A DNA stretch of 5,571 nucleotides, taken from contig CAMLRJ010000261.1 in the NCBI GenBank assembly GCA_946482345.1, forward strand, positions 1-5,571. Direction: 5' to 3'. Within the stretch, counting starts at the first letter, position 1. The number at the start of each line of letters is the position of its first letter. The position numbers and the translations under genes were made by a program. Below the pieces are notes generated by a model, which searched no databases, was not told where the DNA came from, and was given only the letters and a program-made list of their open reading frames with translations. The stretch is from an uncultured Cellvibrio sp. GTDB lineage: Bacteria; Pseudomonadota; Gammaproteobacteria; Pseudomonadales; Cellvibrionaceae. Shown here in pieces: positions 1 through 5,571 of the stretch.

Positions 1-2
1 TA

Positions 3-317
3 CCCCTCTCTGCACTGGTTAATGAGCGCATTGCTGCGTTCCCTTGCAGTGGCGAAATCAATTACAGGGTACGTGATGCCGGTTCTGTTGTTGCCGAGGT
101 TGCGTCAGCGTTTGAGAAAGATGCCATTGGCATCGATAAAACTGATGGACTGAGCCTATCGTTTAAACATTGGCGATTCAACATCCGCTCATCCAATACA
201 GAACCTCTGCTGCGACTTAATGTGGAAGCACTTGATTCGGTTGGTGTCGTCCATCAGCAAGTGGCTACGCTAGAGTCTTTGCTAAAGAACATTGATCCTA
301 CGATAGTGAGAATCTGA
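3..317 (+). CDS. manB: phosphomannomutase/phosphoglucomutase, C-terminal part (5' end outside window)
   Basis: This is the last 104 codons of an alpha-D-phosphohexomutase, read from position 3 to the TGA at 315-317. Enzymes of this family interconvert the 6-phosphate and 1-phosphate of mannose (and often glucose), feeding GDP-mannose or dTDP-glucose synthesis in the cytoplasm. The visible part is domain 4, with the family's phosphate-binding loop RSSNTEP at 186-206, set in a context ([21 protein letters not shown], then LLRLNVEA) that closely matches enterobacterial CpsG/ManB as I remember it. The active-site serine and metal-binding loop are upstream and not visible, so integrity of the whole enzyme cannot be judged. 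Only two bases separate it from rmlB, so the two are probably co-transcribed. Whether it prefers mannose or glucose phosphate (ManB/CpsG versus AlgC-like use) cannot be decided from this fragment; the symbol is therefore tentative. Confidence 0.88.
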   Translation, partial: PLSALVNERIAAFPCSGEINYRVRDAGSVVAEVASAFEKDAIGIDKTDGLSLSFKHWRFNIRSSNTEPLLRLNVEALDSVGVVHQQVATLESLLKNIDPTIVRI

Positions 318-319
318 AT

Positions 320-1381
320 ATGACAATTTTGGTGACTGGTGGTGCAGGATTTATCGGTAGCAATTTTGTTCTGGATTGGTTAGCTCAATCCAGCGAGATG
401 GTTGTTAACTTGGATAATCTCACCTATGCCGGAAATCTCGACAATCTTGCCAGCGTTAAAGGCAATACCTCACATATGTTTGTGAGAGGCGACATCGGTG
501 ATACTGAACTTGTCTCGCAGCTGTTGGCGGAGCATAAGCCTCGCGCAGTTCTGAATTTCGCAGCAGAAAGCCATGTTGACCGCTCCATTCACGGTCCTGG
601 AGCGTTTATTCAGACCAACATCGTTGGAACATTTAATCTGTTGGAGTCAGTTCGTAGCTACTGGTCGAAACTGGACGAGCCGAGTAAAGCTGGTTTTCGC
701 TTCCTTCATGTTTCCACCGATGAAGTTTACGGGTCATTGAGTAAGTCGGACCCCGCGTTTACCGAAACCAATCGGTACGAGCCCAACAGTCCATACTCCG
801 CAAGTAAGGCCGCCTCTGACCATCTGGTGCGCGCATATCATCATACCTATGGTTTGCCGGTGCTGACGACCAATTGTTCCAATAACTACGGTCCCTATCA
901 TTTCCCAGAAAAACTTATACCACTGTGTATTTTGAATGCGCTATCCGGAAAACCATTACCAATCTATGGTGATGGTCAGCAAATCCGTGATTGGTTGTAC
1001 GTGAAAGATCACTGTAGTGCGGTCCGTCGTGTGCTTGCTGCGGGGAAGATTGGGGAGACCTATAACGTCGGCGGTTGGAACGAAAAGCCCAATATCGAAG
1101 TGGTGAAGACTCTGTGTTCAATTCTTGATGAGTTACAACCACGTACCGATGGTGGTTCGTATATGACGCAAATCACTTATGTCGCAGACAGGCCCGGGCA
1201 TGATCGCCGCTATGCCATTGATGCTACCAAGCTGGAACGCGAGCTAGGCTGGAGGCCGGCCGAAACCTTTGAAACCGGCATTCGGAAAACAGTTCAGTGG
1301 TATCTGGATAACCAAGCATGGGTCAGAAACGTGACCAGCGGTGCTTACCGTGAGTGGGTAGGTAAACAGTACGGAGCATGA
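320..1381 (+). CDS. rmlB: dTDP-glucose 4,6-dehydratase RmlB
   Basis: RmlB (also RfbB) converts dTDP-D-glucose to dTDP-4-keto-6-deoxy-D-glucose, the second step of dTDP-L-rhamnose synthesis, using bound NAD+ in the cytoplasm. The 353-residue protein has the usual length of an extended short-chain dehydrogenase. The NAD-binding glycine motif [10 protein letters not shown] is at residues 6-15. The catalytic T-D-E triad is at 133-135 within STDEVYG, and the Tyr-x-x-x-Lys pair is Y159/K163. The [15 protein letters not shown] substrate-binding segment lies near 187-201, and the C-terminal [13 protein letters not shown] motif is at 289-301. The ATG at 320 follows the mutase stop after two bases. A GTGAG about nine bases upstream is a fair ribosome-binding site. 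The end overlaps the rmlD ATG by four bases (ATGA). An RffG-like paralogue of the enterobacterial common antigen pathway has the same chemistry, but the adjoining rmlDAC genes favour RmlB. Confidence 0.97.
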   Translation: MTILVTGGAGFIGSNFVLDWLAQSSEMVVNLDNLTYAGNLDNLASVKGNTSHMFVRGDIGDTELVSQLLAEHKPRAVLNFAAESHVDRSIHGPGAFIQTNIVGTFNLLESVRSYWSKLDEPSKAGFRFLHVSTDEVYGSLSKSDPAFTETNRYEPNSPYSASKAASDHLVRAYHHTYGLPVLTTNCSNNYGPYHFPEKLIPLCILNALSGKPLPIYGDGQQIRDWLYVKDHCSAVRRVLAAGKIGETYNVGGWNEKPNIEVVKTLCSILDELQPRTDGGSYMTQITYVADRPGHDRRYAIDATKLERELGWRPAETFETGIRKTVQWYLDNQAWVRNVTSGAYREWVGKQYGA

Positions 1382-2271
1382 CGGTGAAGATTTTGTTAAC
1401 CGGCAAGAATGGGCAAGTGGGGTTCGAACTCCAGCGCGCACTTGCACCACTCGGCGAGCTTACATCTGTTGGGCAGAAGGATTGTGATCTGAATGATGCT
1501 GAGGCAATTCGAGCTCTCATTCGAAAGGTTCGCCCGGATGTTATAGTCAATCCCGCAGCCTATACCGCGGTAGACAAGGCCGAGTCGGATATGGAGACTG
1601 CCAATCGCCTCAACGCATTAGCACCCAGAATCATAGGCGAAGAGGCCACAAAGATTGGCGCTCTTGTTGTTCATTACTCCACTGATTACGTTTTTGACGG
1701 CACGGGCGACAAAGCATTTACAGAGTACGACACTCCAGCACCATTAAGCATTTACGGCAAGACTAAGCATGCTGGAGAAGTCGGTCTTCGTGAGAGCAAC
1801 AATAAGCATCTTATTTTTCGCACTAGCTGGGTCTTTGGTGCACATGGGGCCAATTTCGCCAAAACGATGCTACGGCTGGCTACAGAGCGTGACACTCTCA
1901 ATGTCGTGGCTGATCAGTATGGCGCTCCAACGTCTGCCGCTCTTATCGCCGATGTGACCGCGCAAGTGATTGGGCAATATAAGAAAGCTAATGGAGCCAC
2001 GTTTCCGTATGGCACCTATCACTTGGTCGCTGATGGGACCACAACTTGGCATGACTTTGCCAAGTACGTTATTACAGCGGCGGAACAAAATGGGAGGGCA
2101 TTGAAAGTGAGGGCGATGGATATCGGAGCAATACGCACTGAGGACTATCCAGTACAAGCCCCGCGCCCAAAGAATTCTCGATTGTCGACGAACAAGCTGC
2201 GTGCCACTTTTGATCTCGCACTGCCACCTTGGCAACAGGGGCTGGACCACGTGCTTAAGCAAATATTGTAA
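1378..2271 (+). CDS. rmlD: dTDP-4-dehydrorhamnose reductase RmlD
   Basis: RmlD (RfbD) performs the last step of the pathway, reducing dTDP-4-keto-L-rhamnose to dTDP-L-rhamnose with NAD(P)H in the cytoplasm. Counted from the ATG at 1378 the protein is 297 residues, the usual family size. The nucleotide-binding motif GKNGQVG is at residues 9-15, [12 protein letters not shown] at 58-69, STDYVFDG at 101-108, the catalytic pair Y126/K130 in YGKTK, TSWVFG at 149-154, DQYGAPT at 179-185 and RPKNSRLS at 263-270. The ATG at 1378 overlaps the rmlB stop, which suggests translational coupling. The GGAG at 1373-1376 is only one base from this ATG but seven bases from an in-frame GTG at 1384. Starting there gives [13 protein letters not shown], a common beginning in this family. 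The true start is therefore uncertain by two codons. Its stop overlaps an upstream in-frame ATG of rmlA by one base. Confidence 0.97.
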   Translation: MTVKILLTGKNGQVGFELQRALAPLGELTSVGQKDCDLNDAEAIRALIRKVRPDVIVNPAAYTAVDKAESDMETANRLNALAPRIIGEEATKIGALVVHYSTDYVFDGTGDKAFTEYDTPAPLSIYGKTKHAGEVGLRESNNKHLIFRTSWVFGAHGANFAKTMLRLATERDTLNVVADQYGAPTSAALIADVTAQVIGQYKKANGATFPYGTYHLVADGTTTWHDFAKYVITAAEQNGRALKVRAMDIGAIRTEDYPVQAPRPKNSRLSTNKLRATFDLALPPWQQGLDHVLKQIL

Positions 2272-2272
2272 T

Positions 2273-2276
2273 GGAG
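2273..2276 (+). promoter_or_regulatory. ribosome-binding site deciding the rmlA start
   Basis: GGAG lies just after the upstream ATG at 2271 and six bases before the ATG at 2283. It can only serve the downstream ATG, so it argues that the earlier ATG, though it overlaps the rmlD stop, is not the main start of rmlA. Confidence 0.6.
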
Positions 2277-2282
2277 ATTCGT

Positions 2283-3161
2283 ATGCGGAAGGGCATTATT
2301 CTGGCTGGTGGTTCTGGTACAAGACTGCACCCTGCCACTTTGGCAATCAGTAAGCAGCTATTGCCGGTCTACGACAAACCAATGGTGTATTACCCACTCA
2401 GCACCCTGATGTTGGCGGGCATTCGCGACATTCTGATCATCTCGACCCCACAGGACACGCCCCGCTATCAACAGCTGTTGGGTGATGGTTCGCAGTGGGG
2501 CCTCAACCTGACTTATGCCATTCAGCCAAGCCCCGATGGACTTGCCCAGGCATTTCTTATCGGTGAGTCATTCATCGGAAATGACCCAAGTGCATTGGTG
2601 CTTGGCGACAATATTTTCTACGGCCATGATTTTCATCGTCTGTTGGCAAACGCCGATGCGAGAGTCAGTGGCTCGACCGTATTTGCATACCACGTTCATG
2701 ACCCCGAACGTTATGGAGTTGCCGAGTTTGATTCTCAGGGTAAAGTGCTTTCGCTGGAGGAAAAGCCGAAACAGCCAAAATCAAACTACGCCGTTACTGG
2801 CCTCTATTTTTACGACAATCAAGTGGTTGATATAGCAAAGTCTCTCAAACCGTCACCGCGTGGAGAGCTTGAGATTACGGACCTGAACTTGATTTATCTC
2901 GAACGCAATCAGTTGCAGGTAGAGATTATGGGGCGTGGATATGCTTGGTTGGATACCGGGACGCATGACTCACTGCTTGAGGCAAGCCATTTTATTGCGA
3001 CTTTGGAAAAGCGGCAGGGCTTGAAAATTGCGTGTCCTGAAGAAATCTCGTTCAGGAATGGTTGGATAGATGCCAGTGAGCTTTCTGCTCTTGCTACCCC
3101 GATGTTGAAAAATGGGTACGGTCAGTATCTTAAGCAAATACTAAATGAAAAGGTTTTCTGA
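2283..3161 (+). CDS. rmlA: glucose-1-phosphate thymidylyltransferase RmlA
   Basis: RmlA (RfbA) joins glucose-1-phosphate and dTTP to make dTDP-glucose. It is the committed, usually dTDP-rhamnose-inhibited first step of the pathway. From the ATG at 2283 the protein has 292 residues, matching the family. The nucleotidyltransferase signature GGSGTRLHP is at 9-17, with K24 following in SKQLLP. The metal-site GDN is at 108-110, EEKP at 159-162, [12 protein letters not shown] at 167-178 and LDTGTH with the second metal-binding Asp at 223-228. The C-terminal part is [13 protein letters not shown] near 251-263. An earlier in-frame ATG at 2271 overlaps the rmlD stop and would add four residues (MEIR). 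I prefer 2283 because GGAG at 2273-2276 sits six bases ahead of it, and because homologues begin with only one to three residues before RKGIILAGG. The sequence reads very close to Pseudomonas RmlA as I recall it. It overlaps rmlC by one base. Confidence 0.96.
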   Translation: MRKGIILAGGSGTRLHPATLAISKQLLPVYDKPMVYYPLSTLMLAGIRDILIISTPQDTPRYQQLLGDGSQWGLNLTYAIQPSPDGLAQAFLIGESFIGNDPSALVLGDNIFYGHDFHRLLANADARVSGSTVFAYHVHDPERYGVAEFDSQGKVLSLEEKPKQPKSNYAVTGLYFYDNQVVDIAKSLKPSPRGELEITDLNLIYLERNQLQVEIMGRGYAWLDTGTHDSLLEASHFIATLEKRQGLKIACPEEISFRNGWIDASELSALATPMLKNGYGQYLKQILNEKVF

Positions 3162-3706
3162 TGAAATTCACGCGTCTTGAAATACCCGATGTGGTGCTCT
3201 TTGAACCCAAAATTTTCGGTGATGACAGAGGTTTTTTTTTCGAGAGTTTCAACAAAAGTGCCTTTGATGATGTCGTCGGCCCAGAGCGAAAATTTGTCCA
3301 AGACAATCATTCAAAGTCAACGAAAGGTGTTCTCCGTGGACTTCACTATCAGATAAGCCAGCCTCAAGGAAAACTAGTGCGTGTGGTAGTTGGTGAGGTT
3401 TTTGATGTCGCTGTCGACCTTCGGAAAAAATCCCCGACATTTGGGAAATGGGTCGGCGAGCATTTGAGTGCGGAAAATAGAAAACAACTTTGGGTTCCTG
3501 AAGGATTCGCGCATGGCTTTGTTGTGCTTAGCGAGTACGCTGAGTTTTTGTATAAAACGACAAATTATTACGCACCAAAATTTGAACGAAGTTTGTTATG
3601 GAATGACCCTGATTTGTCAGTGAATTGGCCGATAAACTCGTTACCCATTCTTTCACAAAAAGACGCTGCTGCTACTTTACTGAAGAATGCGGAGATATAT
3701 GACTGA
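3161..3706 (+). CDS. rmlC: dTDP-4-dehydrorhamnose 3,5-epimerase RmlC
   Basis: RmlC (RfbC) epimerises C3 and C5 of dTDP-4-keto-6-deoxyglucose, giving the L-configured substrate of RmlD. The 181-residue product has the standard length of this cupin-fold, dimeric enzyme. It shows GDDRGFFFESFN at 20-31, then LRGLHYQ with the catalytic base H62. WVPEGFAHGF is at 111-120, the NYYAP segment with the active-site tyrosine around Y137, and the LSQKD segment whose D168 is expected to pair with H62. The ATG at 3161 overlaps the rmlA stop by one base and has AAAAGG about seven bases upstream. The end overlaps the wzm start by one base. Base composition is lower in G+C than rmlA (hand counts about 43% for 3301-3600 against about 53% for 2401-2700). 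A nine-T run lies in codons 24-27. All visible motifs are intact, so the enzyme is probably functional. Confidence 0.97.
   Translation: MKFTRLEIPDVVLFEPKIFGDDRGFFFESFNKSAFDDVVGPERKFVQDNHSKSTKGVLRGLHYQISQPQGKLVRVVVGEVFDVAVDLRKKSPTFGKWVGEHLSAENRKQLWVPEGFAHGFVVLSEYAEFLYKTTNYYAPKFERSLLWNDPDLSVNWPINSLPILSQKDAAATLLKNAEIYD
3232..3240 (+). repeat. nine-T homopolymer in the rmlC coding sequence
   Basis: Nine consecutive T residues encode the end of Gly24 and Phe25-Phe27 of RmlC. Loss of one T would shift the frame to a TAA after about 65 codons; gain of one T would give a TGA within about 12 codons of the run. Both lose the catalytic H62 region. Such runs can slip during replication or transcription, but the Phe residues here are conserved in the family, so the run may simply reflect codon choice. 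Confidence 0.75.
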
Positions 3707-4524
3707 TGCAAGATTTTTCTCTCTCCCCGATGTCATTGTTTGCTAGCTTTCTGAACAACAGACATCTTACTAAGTCGCTTGTAAAGCGTGAGATCATTGG
3801 GCGTTATCGTGGCTCGATGTTGGGCTTGTTGTGGTCGTTCTTCAATCCCGTTCTCATGCTTCTTGTTTATACATTCGTGTTCAGCGTCATCTTTCAGGCT
3901 CGTTGGGGTGGGGGAGGGGACTCTAAGACTGAGTTCGCATTAGTTTTATTTGCGGGACTAATTGTATTCAGTCTTTTTTCTGAAATGCTGAACAGATCTC
4001 CAAGACTGATTTTGGATAACGTGAATTATGTAAAAAAGGTAGTTTTTCCACTCGAAATTTTACCAATTGTTGCTTTAGGGGCGGCGTTGTTTCATATGCT
4101 GATAAGTTTAATGGTGTGGGCCATTGCATTTGCCCTTTTATTTGGTCGTCCACCTATAACAGCTTGTCTTTTACCAATCGTATTGATGCCATTGATTCTA
4201 TTTACACTCGGGATTTCATGGCTATTGGCATCCCTCGGTGTTTACTTGCGTGATCTGTCGCAATTTGTCGCTGTAATTTCCACCGTTCTTATGTTTTTGT
4301 CGCCGATATTTTATCCTGTTAGTGCGCTACCTGAAGAGTACCAGTACTTTCTGTACTTGAACCCCCTTACGAACATTATTGAGCAAGTAAGAAATGTACT
4401 CTATTGGGGGAATTTACCAGACTTTTTCGAGATTCTAATTAGTACTCTTCTTTCCTTGCTATTCGCTTGGTTTGGCTTCGCGTGGTTTCAGAAAACGCGT
4501 AAGGGCTTTTCTGATGTTCTTTGA
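3706..4524 (+). CDS. wzm: O-polysaccharide ABC transporter permease Wzm
   Basis: This is an ABC-2 type permease of the polysaccharide/polyol-phosphate export family. With the ATPase Wzt it forms the inner-membrane transporter that flips undecaprenyl-linked O-polysaccharide to the periplasm. The 272-residue length is typical. The amphipathic N-terminus is followed by LVKREIIGRYRGSMLGLLWSF (residues 25-45), a hallmark of this family. About six membrane segments can be read, near 39-64, 76-95, 117-147, 153-180, 187-206 and 243-262. A conserved cytoplasmic NVNYVKKVVFPLEILP is at 105-120, and FLSPIFYPVSALPE at 197-210 with LNPLTNIIEQVR at 218-229. The start ATG overlaps the rmlC stop (TGATG), with GGAG eleven bases upstream, a slightly long spacing. 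A glycine stretch at 68-71 (in the loop after the first membrane segment) is encoded by a G-rich run. Unusually, its partner wzt does not follow directly but starts 236 bases later. Confidence 0.94.
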   Translation: MQDFSLSPMSLFASFLNNRHLTKSLVKREIIGRYRGSMLGLLWSFFNPVLMLLVYTFVFSVIFQARWGGGGDSKTEFALVLFAGLIVFSLFSEMLNRSPRLILDNVNYVKKVVFPLEILPIVALGAALFHMLISLMVWAIAFALLFGRPPITACLLPIVLMPLILFTLGISWLLASLGVYLRDLSQFVAVISTVLMFLSPIFYPVSALPEEYQYFLYLNPLTNIIEQVRNVLYWGNLPDFFEILISTLLSLLFAWFGFAWFQKTRKGFSDVL

Positions 4525-4617
4525 GGTCGCCGCAAAAAGGCGAACGTCAATAGGATTCAAAGGTATGAGCGAAATTATGTTTGACTAGATCCATTTATGA
4601 ACTTGCCAAACTATTCG

Positions 4618-4644
4618 CGACTGGTTAGTCGTTCTTTCTTTTTC
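4618..4644 (+). terminator. weak rho-independent terminator candidate between wzm and wzt
   Basis: A five-base-pair stem CGACT/AGTCG (4618-4622 with 4627-4631) closes a GGTT loop. It is followed directly by a T-rich run, TTCTTTCTTTTTC (4632-4644). The stem is short and the T run is interrupted by two C residues, so it may give only partial termination after wzm, or none. Confidence 0.35.
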
Positions 4645-4677
4645 AAAACGAATGAAAAGCGTGGCTAAACAAACTAG

Positions 4678-4691
4678 TTCTGGCGCCTGAA
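4678..4691. repeat. imperfect palindrome TTC-t-GGCGCC-t-GAA
   Basis: A fourteen-base dyad with one mismatched pair (T opposite T) is centred on GGCGCC, 70 bases before the wzt start. It has the size of a dimeric repressor or activator site, but I recognise no known operator in it and it could be chance. Confidence 0.3.
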
Positions 4692-4750
4692 CTCTATGTG
4701 CCGTACTAATATGAACCTTCAATTGGCAGTAACCAGATTATCTATATGTG

Positions 4751-4754
4751 AGGG
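4751..4754 (+). promoter_or_regulatory. wzt ribosome-binding site
   Basis: AGGG (within GTGAGGG) lies six bases before the ATG at 4761. It supports this ATG as the wzt start and shows that wzt can be translated on its own, not by coupling to wzm. Confidence 0.65.
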
Positions 4755-4760
4755 TGTTCA

Positions 4761-5571
4761 ATGTCGTCTGAAATCGCGATATGCGTTGAAGGTGTAAGCA
4801 AATGCTTCCAGATTTATGAGCATCCTCGAGATCGGCTAAAACAATTTTTCTTTCCAAGAGTTCAAAAAATTTTTAGTCTGCCTAAACGTGCATATTTCAG
4901 AGAGTTTTGGGCGCTAAAAAATATATCCTTCACTGTTAGAAAGGGGGAGTCTGTTGCAATTGTAGGCCGTAATGGAAGCGGTAAGTCTACGCTTTTGCAA
5001 ATTATATGTGGGACCCTGAATTCTTCAAGTGGAATAATTCGAACGAATGGTCGTATAGCCGCCCTTCTTGAGCTTGGTTCCGGATTCAATCCAGAATTCA
5101 CTGGTCGCGAGAATGTCTATTTAAATGCGTCTGTGCTTGGCTTAAGTCTTGAAGAAATTAACTCCAAGTTTGATGAAATTGTGTCCTTTGCCGACATAGG
5201 GGCGTTCATTGATCAACCGATTAAAACATATTCAAGTGGTATGGTTGTCCGCTTGGCTTTTTCTGTTCAAGCAAGTGTTGACCCTGAGATTCTTATTGTT
5301 GATGAGGCGCTGGCTGTTGGCGATATTGGCTTTCAGTATAAATGCTTTCAGAGGATGGAGGCACTTAAAAGAAAAGGAGTCACCATTTTAATGGTGACTC
5401 ATAGTACCAGTAGTGTATTAGAGTACGCTGATCGCTGCATCGTATTGGATAGTGGCGAAATGACCAATGATTCAAACGATGTGCTAGCTGCAGTATTAAC
5501 CTACGAGAAGGGTATGCTGAGTCCTGCTGAATATCTTCCTGAAAAAAGTGAATTGCATTTTAACGGAAAGA
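4761..5571 (+). CDS. wzt: O-polysaccharide ABC transporter ATP-binding protein Wzt (3' end outside window)
   Basis: This is the nucleotide-binding subunit that drives polysaccharide export through Wzm on the cytoplasmic face of the inner membrane. Its 270 visible codons stay open to the window edge. After an N-terminal VEGVSKCFQIYE strand comes the extended segment RDRLKQFFFPRV...REFWALKNISF (24-57), typical of Wzt/TagH-type ATPases. Walker A GRNGSGKST is at 69-77, ELGSGFNPEFTGREN (Q-loop region) at 104-118, the ABC signature YSSGM at 157-161, Walker B ILIVDEALAVGD at 177-188 and the switch H214 in MVTHS. The nucleotide-binding domain is complete. The reading frame continues past about 250 residues, where stand-alone ATPases usually end. 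This suggests a C-terminal carbohydrate-binding domain as in O-antigen Wzt proteins with capped chains, but that part is not visible. The ATG at 4761 is supported by AGGG six bases upstream. An 11-base inverted repeat overlaps the H-loop codons. Confidence 0.94.
   Translation, partial: MSSEIAICVEGVSKCFQIYEHPRDRLKQFFFPRVQKIFSLPKRAYFREFWALKNISFTVRKGESVAIVGRNGSGKSTLLQIICGTLNSSSGIIRTNGRIAALLELGSGFNPEFTGRENVYLNASVLGLSLEEINSKFDEIVSFADIGAFIDQPIKTYSSGMVVRLAFSVQASVDPEILIVDEALAVGDIGFQYKCFQRMEALKRKGVTILMVTHSTSSVLEYADRCIVLDSGEMTNDSNDVLAAVLTYEKGMLSPAEYLPEKSELHFNGK
5377..5400. repeat. perfect 11-base inverted repeat within wzt
   Basis: The arms GAGTCACCATT (5377-5387) and AATGGTGACTC (5390-5400) are exact reverse complements separated by two T residues. 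In RNA this would be a hairpin of ten pairs with a TTTA loop. It lies in frame within wzt, over the codons for the VTILMVTH strand that leads into the switch histidine. No T run follows it, so it is not a classical terminator. Confidence 0.8.

Larger units (their letters stand above)
4525..4760 (+). other. long wzm-wzt intergenic region without a supportable gene
   Basis: The stretch is A+T-rich (hand count about 39% G+C over 4561-4740) and holds no convincing coding sequence. The longest plus-strand ATG frame I found (4597-4668, 23 codons) has no ribosome-binding site. It contains a terminator-like hairpin near 4618-4644, a small hairpin (TCGCC/GGCGA, 4527-4543) just after the wzm stop, and an imperfect palindrome centred on GGCGCC at 4678-4691. 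I could not find a good promoter pair. The wzt ribosome-binding site closes the region. It may be a regulatory leader for wzt, or the scar of a recombination or gene loss between two genes that are normally adjacent; the sequence alone does not decide. Confidence 0.6.

Noticed and set aside
1255..1262. GGCCGGCC palindrome within rmlB
   Set aside because: It is a short G+C palindrome explained by the codons for a conserved WRPAE-type segment; nothing suggests a function.
1870..2262. A 130-codon minus-strand open frame opposite rmlD, and the other minus-strand frames
   Set aside because: They lie opposite well-supported genes, have no family motifs, and read as low-complexity Cys/Arg/Ser-rich shadows.
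4527..4543. Small hairpin TCGCC/GGCGA just after the wzm stop, as a terminator
   Set aside because: The five-pair stem has no T run after it, so it does not fit a rho-independent terminator.
4597..4668. A 23-codon open frame starting with ATG in the wzm-wzt gap
   Set aside because: It has no ribosome-binding site and no recognisable motif, and it covers the terminator-like hairpin. Such short frames are expected by chance.
4581..4750. Promoter for wzt (TTGACT at 4581, TAATAT at 4707, TTGGCA at 4723)
   Set aside because: None of the -35-like and -10-like elements pair at 16-18 bases with acceptable matches. A promoter may exist but I cannot support one.
4525..4760. JUMPstart/ops element typical of polysaccharide operons
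   Set aside because: The GGCGGTAGCGTG core was not found in the gap. Such elements normally lie upstream of the first gene, which is outside the window.

Overview
The window is a stretch of a surface-polysaccharide (O-antigen type) biosynthesis and export locus. All genes are on the + strand. Protein motifs, the rmlB-rmlD-rmlA-rmlC order and a moderate base composition (hand counts of about 53% G+C in rmlA and about 41% in wzt) point to a gammaproteobacterium. RmlA and Wzm read most like Pseudomonas-type proteins from memory, but the genus cannot be fixed from this sequence alone.

Layout: positions 1-317 hold the last 104 codons of a phosphomannomutase/phosphoglucomutase (manB/cpsG type). 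A two-base gap leads to the complete dTDP-L-rhamnose pathway: rmlB (320-1381), rmlD (1378-2271), rmlA (about 2283-3161) and rmlC (3161-3706). These genes, and the following ABC-transporter permease wzm (3706-4524), are joined by stop/start overlaps of one to four bases (rmlA by an overlap or an 11-base gap, depending on its start). They look like one translationally coupled operon. A gene-free stretch of 236 bases (4525-4760) follows, with a weak terminator-like hairpin and a small imperfect palindrome. The ATPase partner wzt then starts at 4761 and runs off the right edge after 270 codons, with its nucleotide-binding domain complete.

How the genes work together: the mutase supplies mannose-1-phosphate and/or glucose-1-phosphate. 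RmlA activates glucose-1-phosphate to dTDP-glucose, and RmlB, RmlC and RmlD turn it into dTDP-L-rhamnose. Wzm and Wzt move the finished lipid-linked polysaccharide across the inner membrane. The encoded glycan probably contains L-rhamnose, and perhaps a mannose-derived sugar. The glycosyltransferases that would define its structure lie outside the window.

I see no undescribed system here; the gene content is ordinary. Points worth a second look are the long wzm-wzt gap, a perfect 11-base inverted repeat inside wzt, a nine-T run early in rmlC, a G+C drop between rmlA and rmlC, and start-codon choices for rmlD and rmlA. No RNA genes, insertion sequences or CRISPR arrays were seen.
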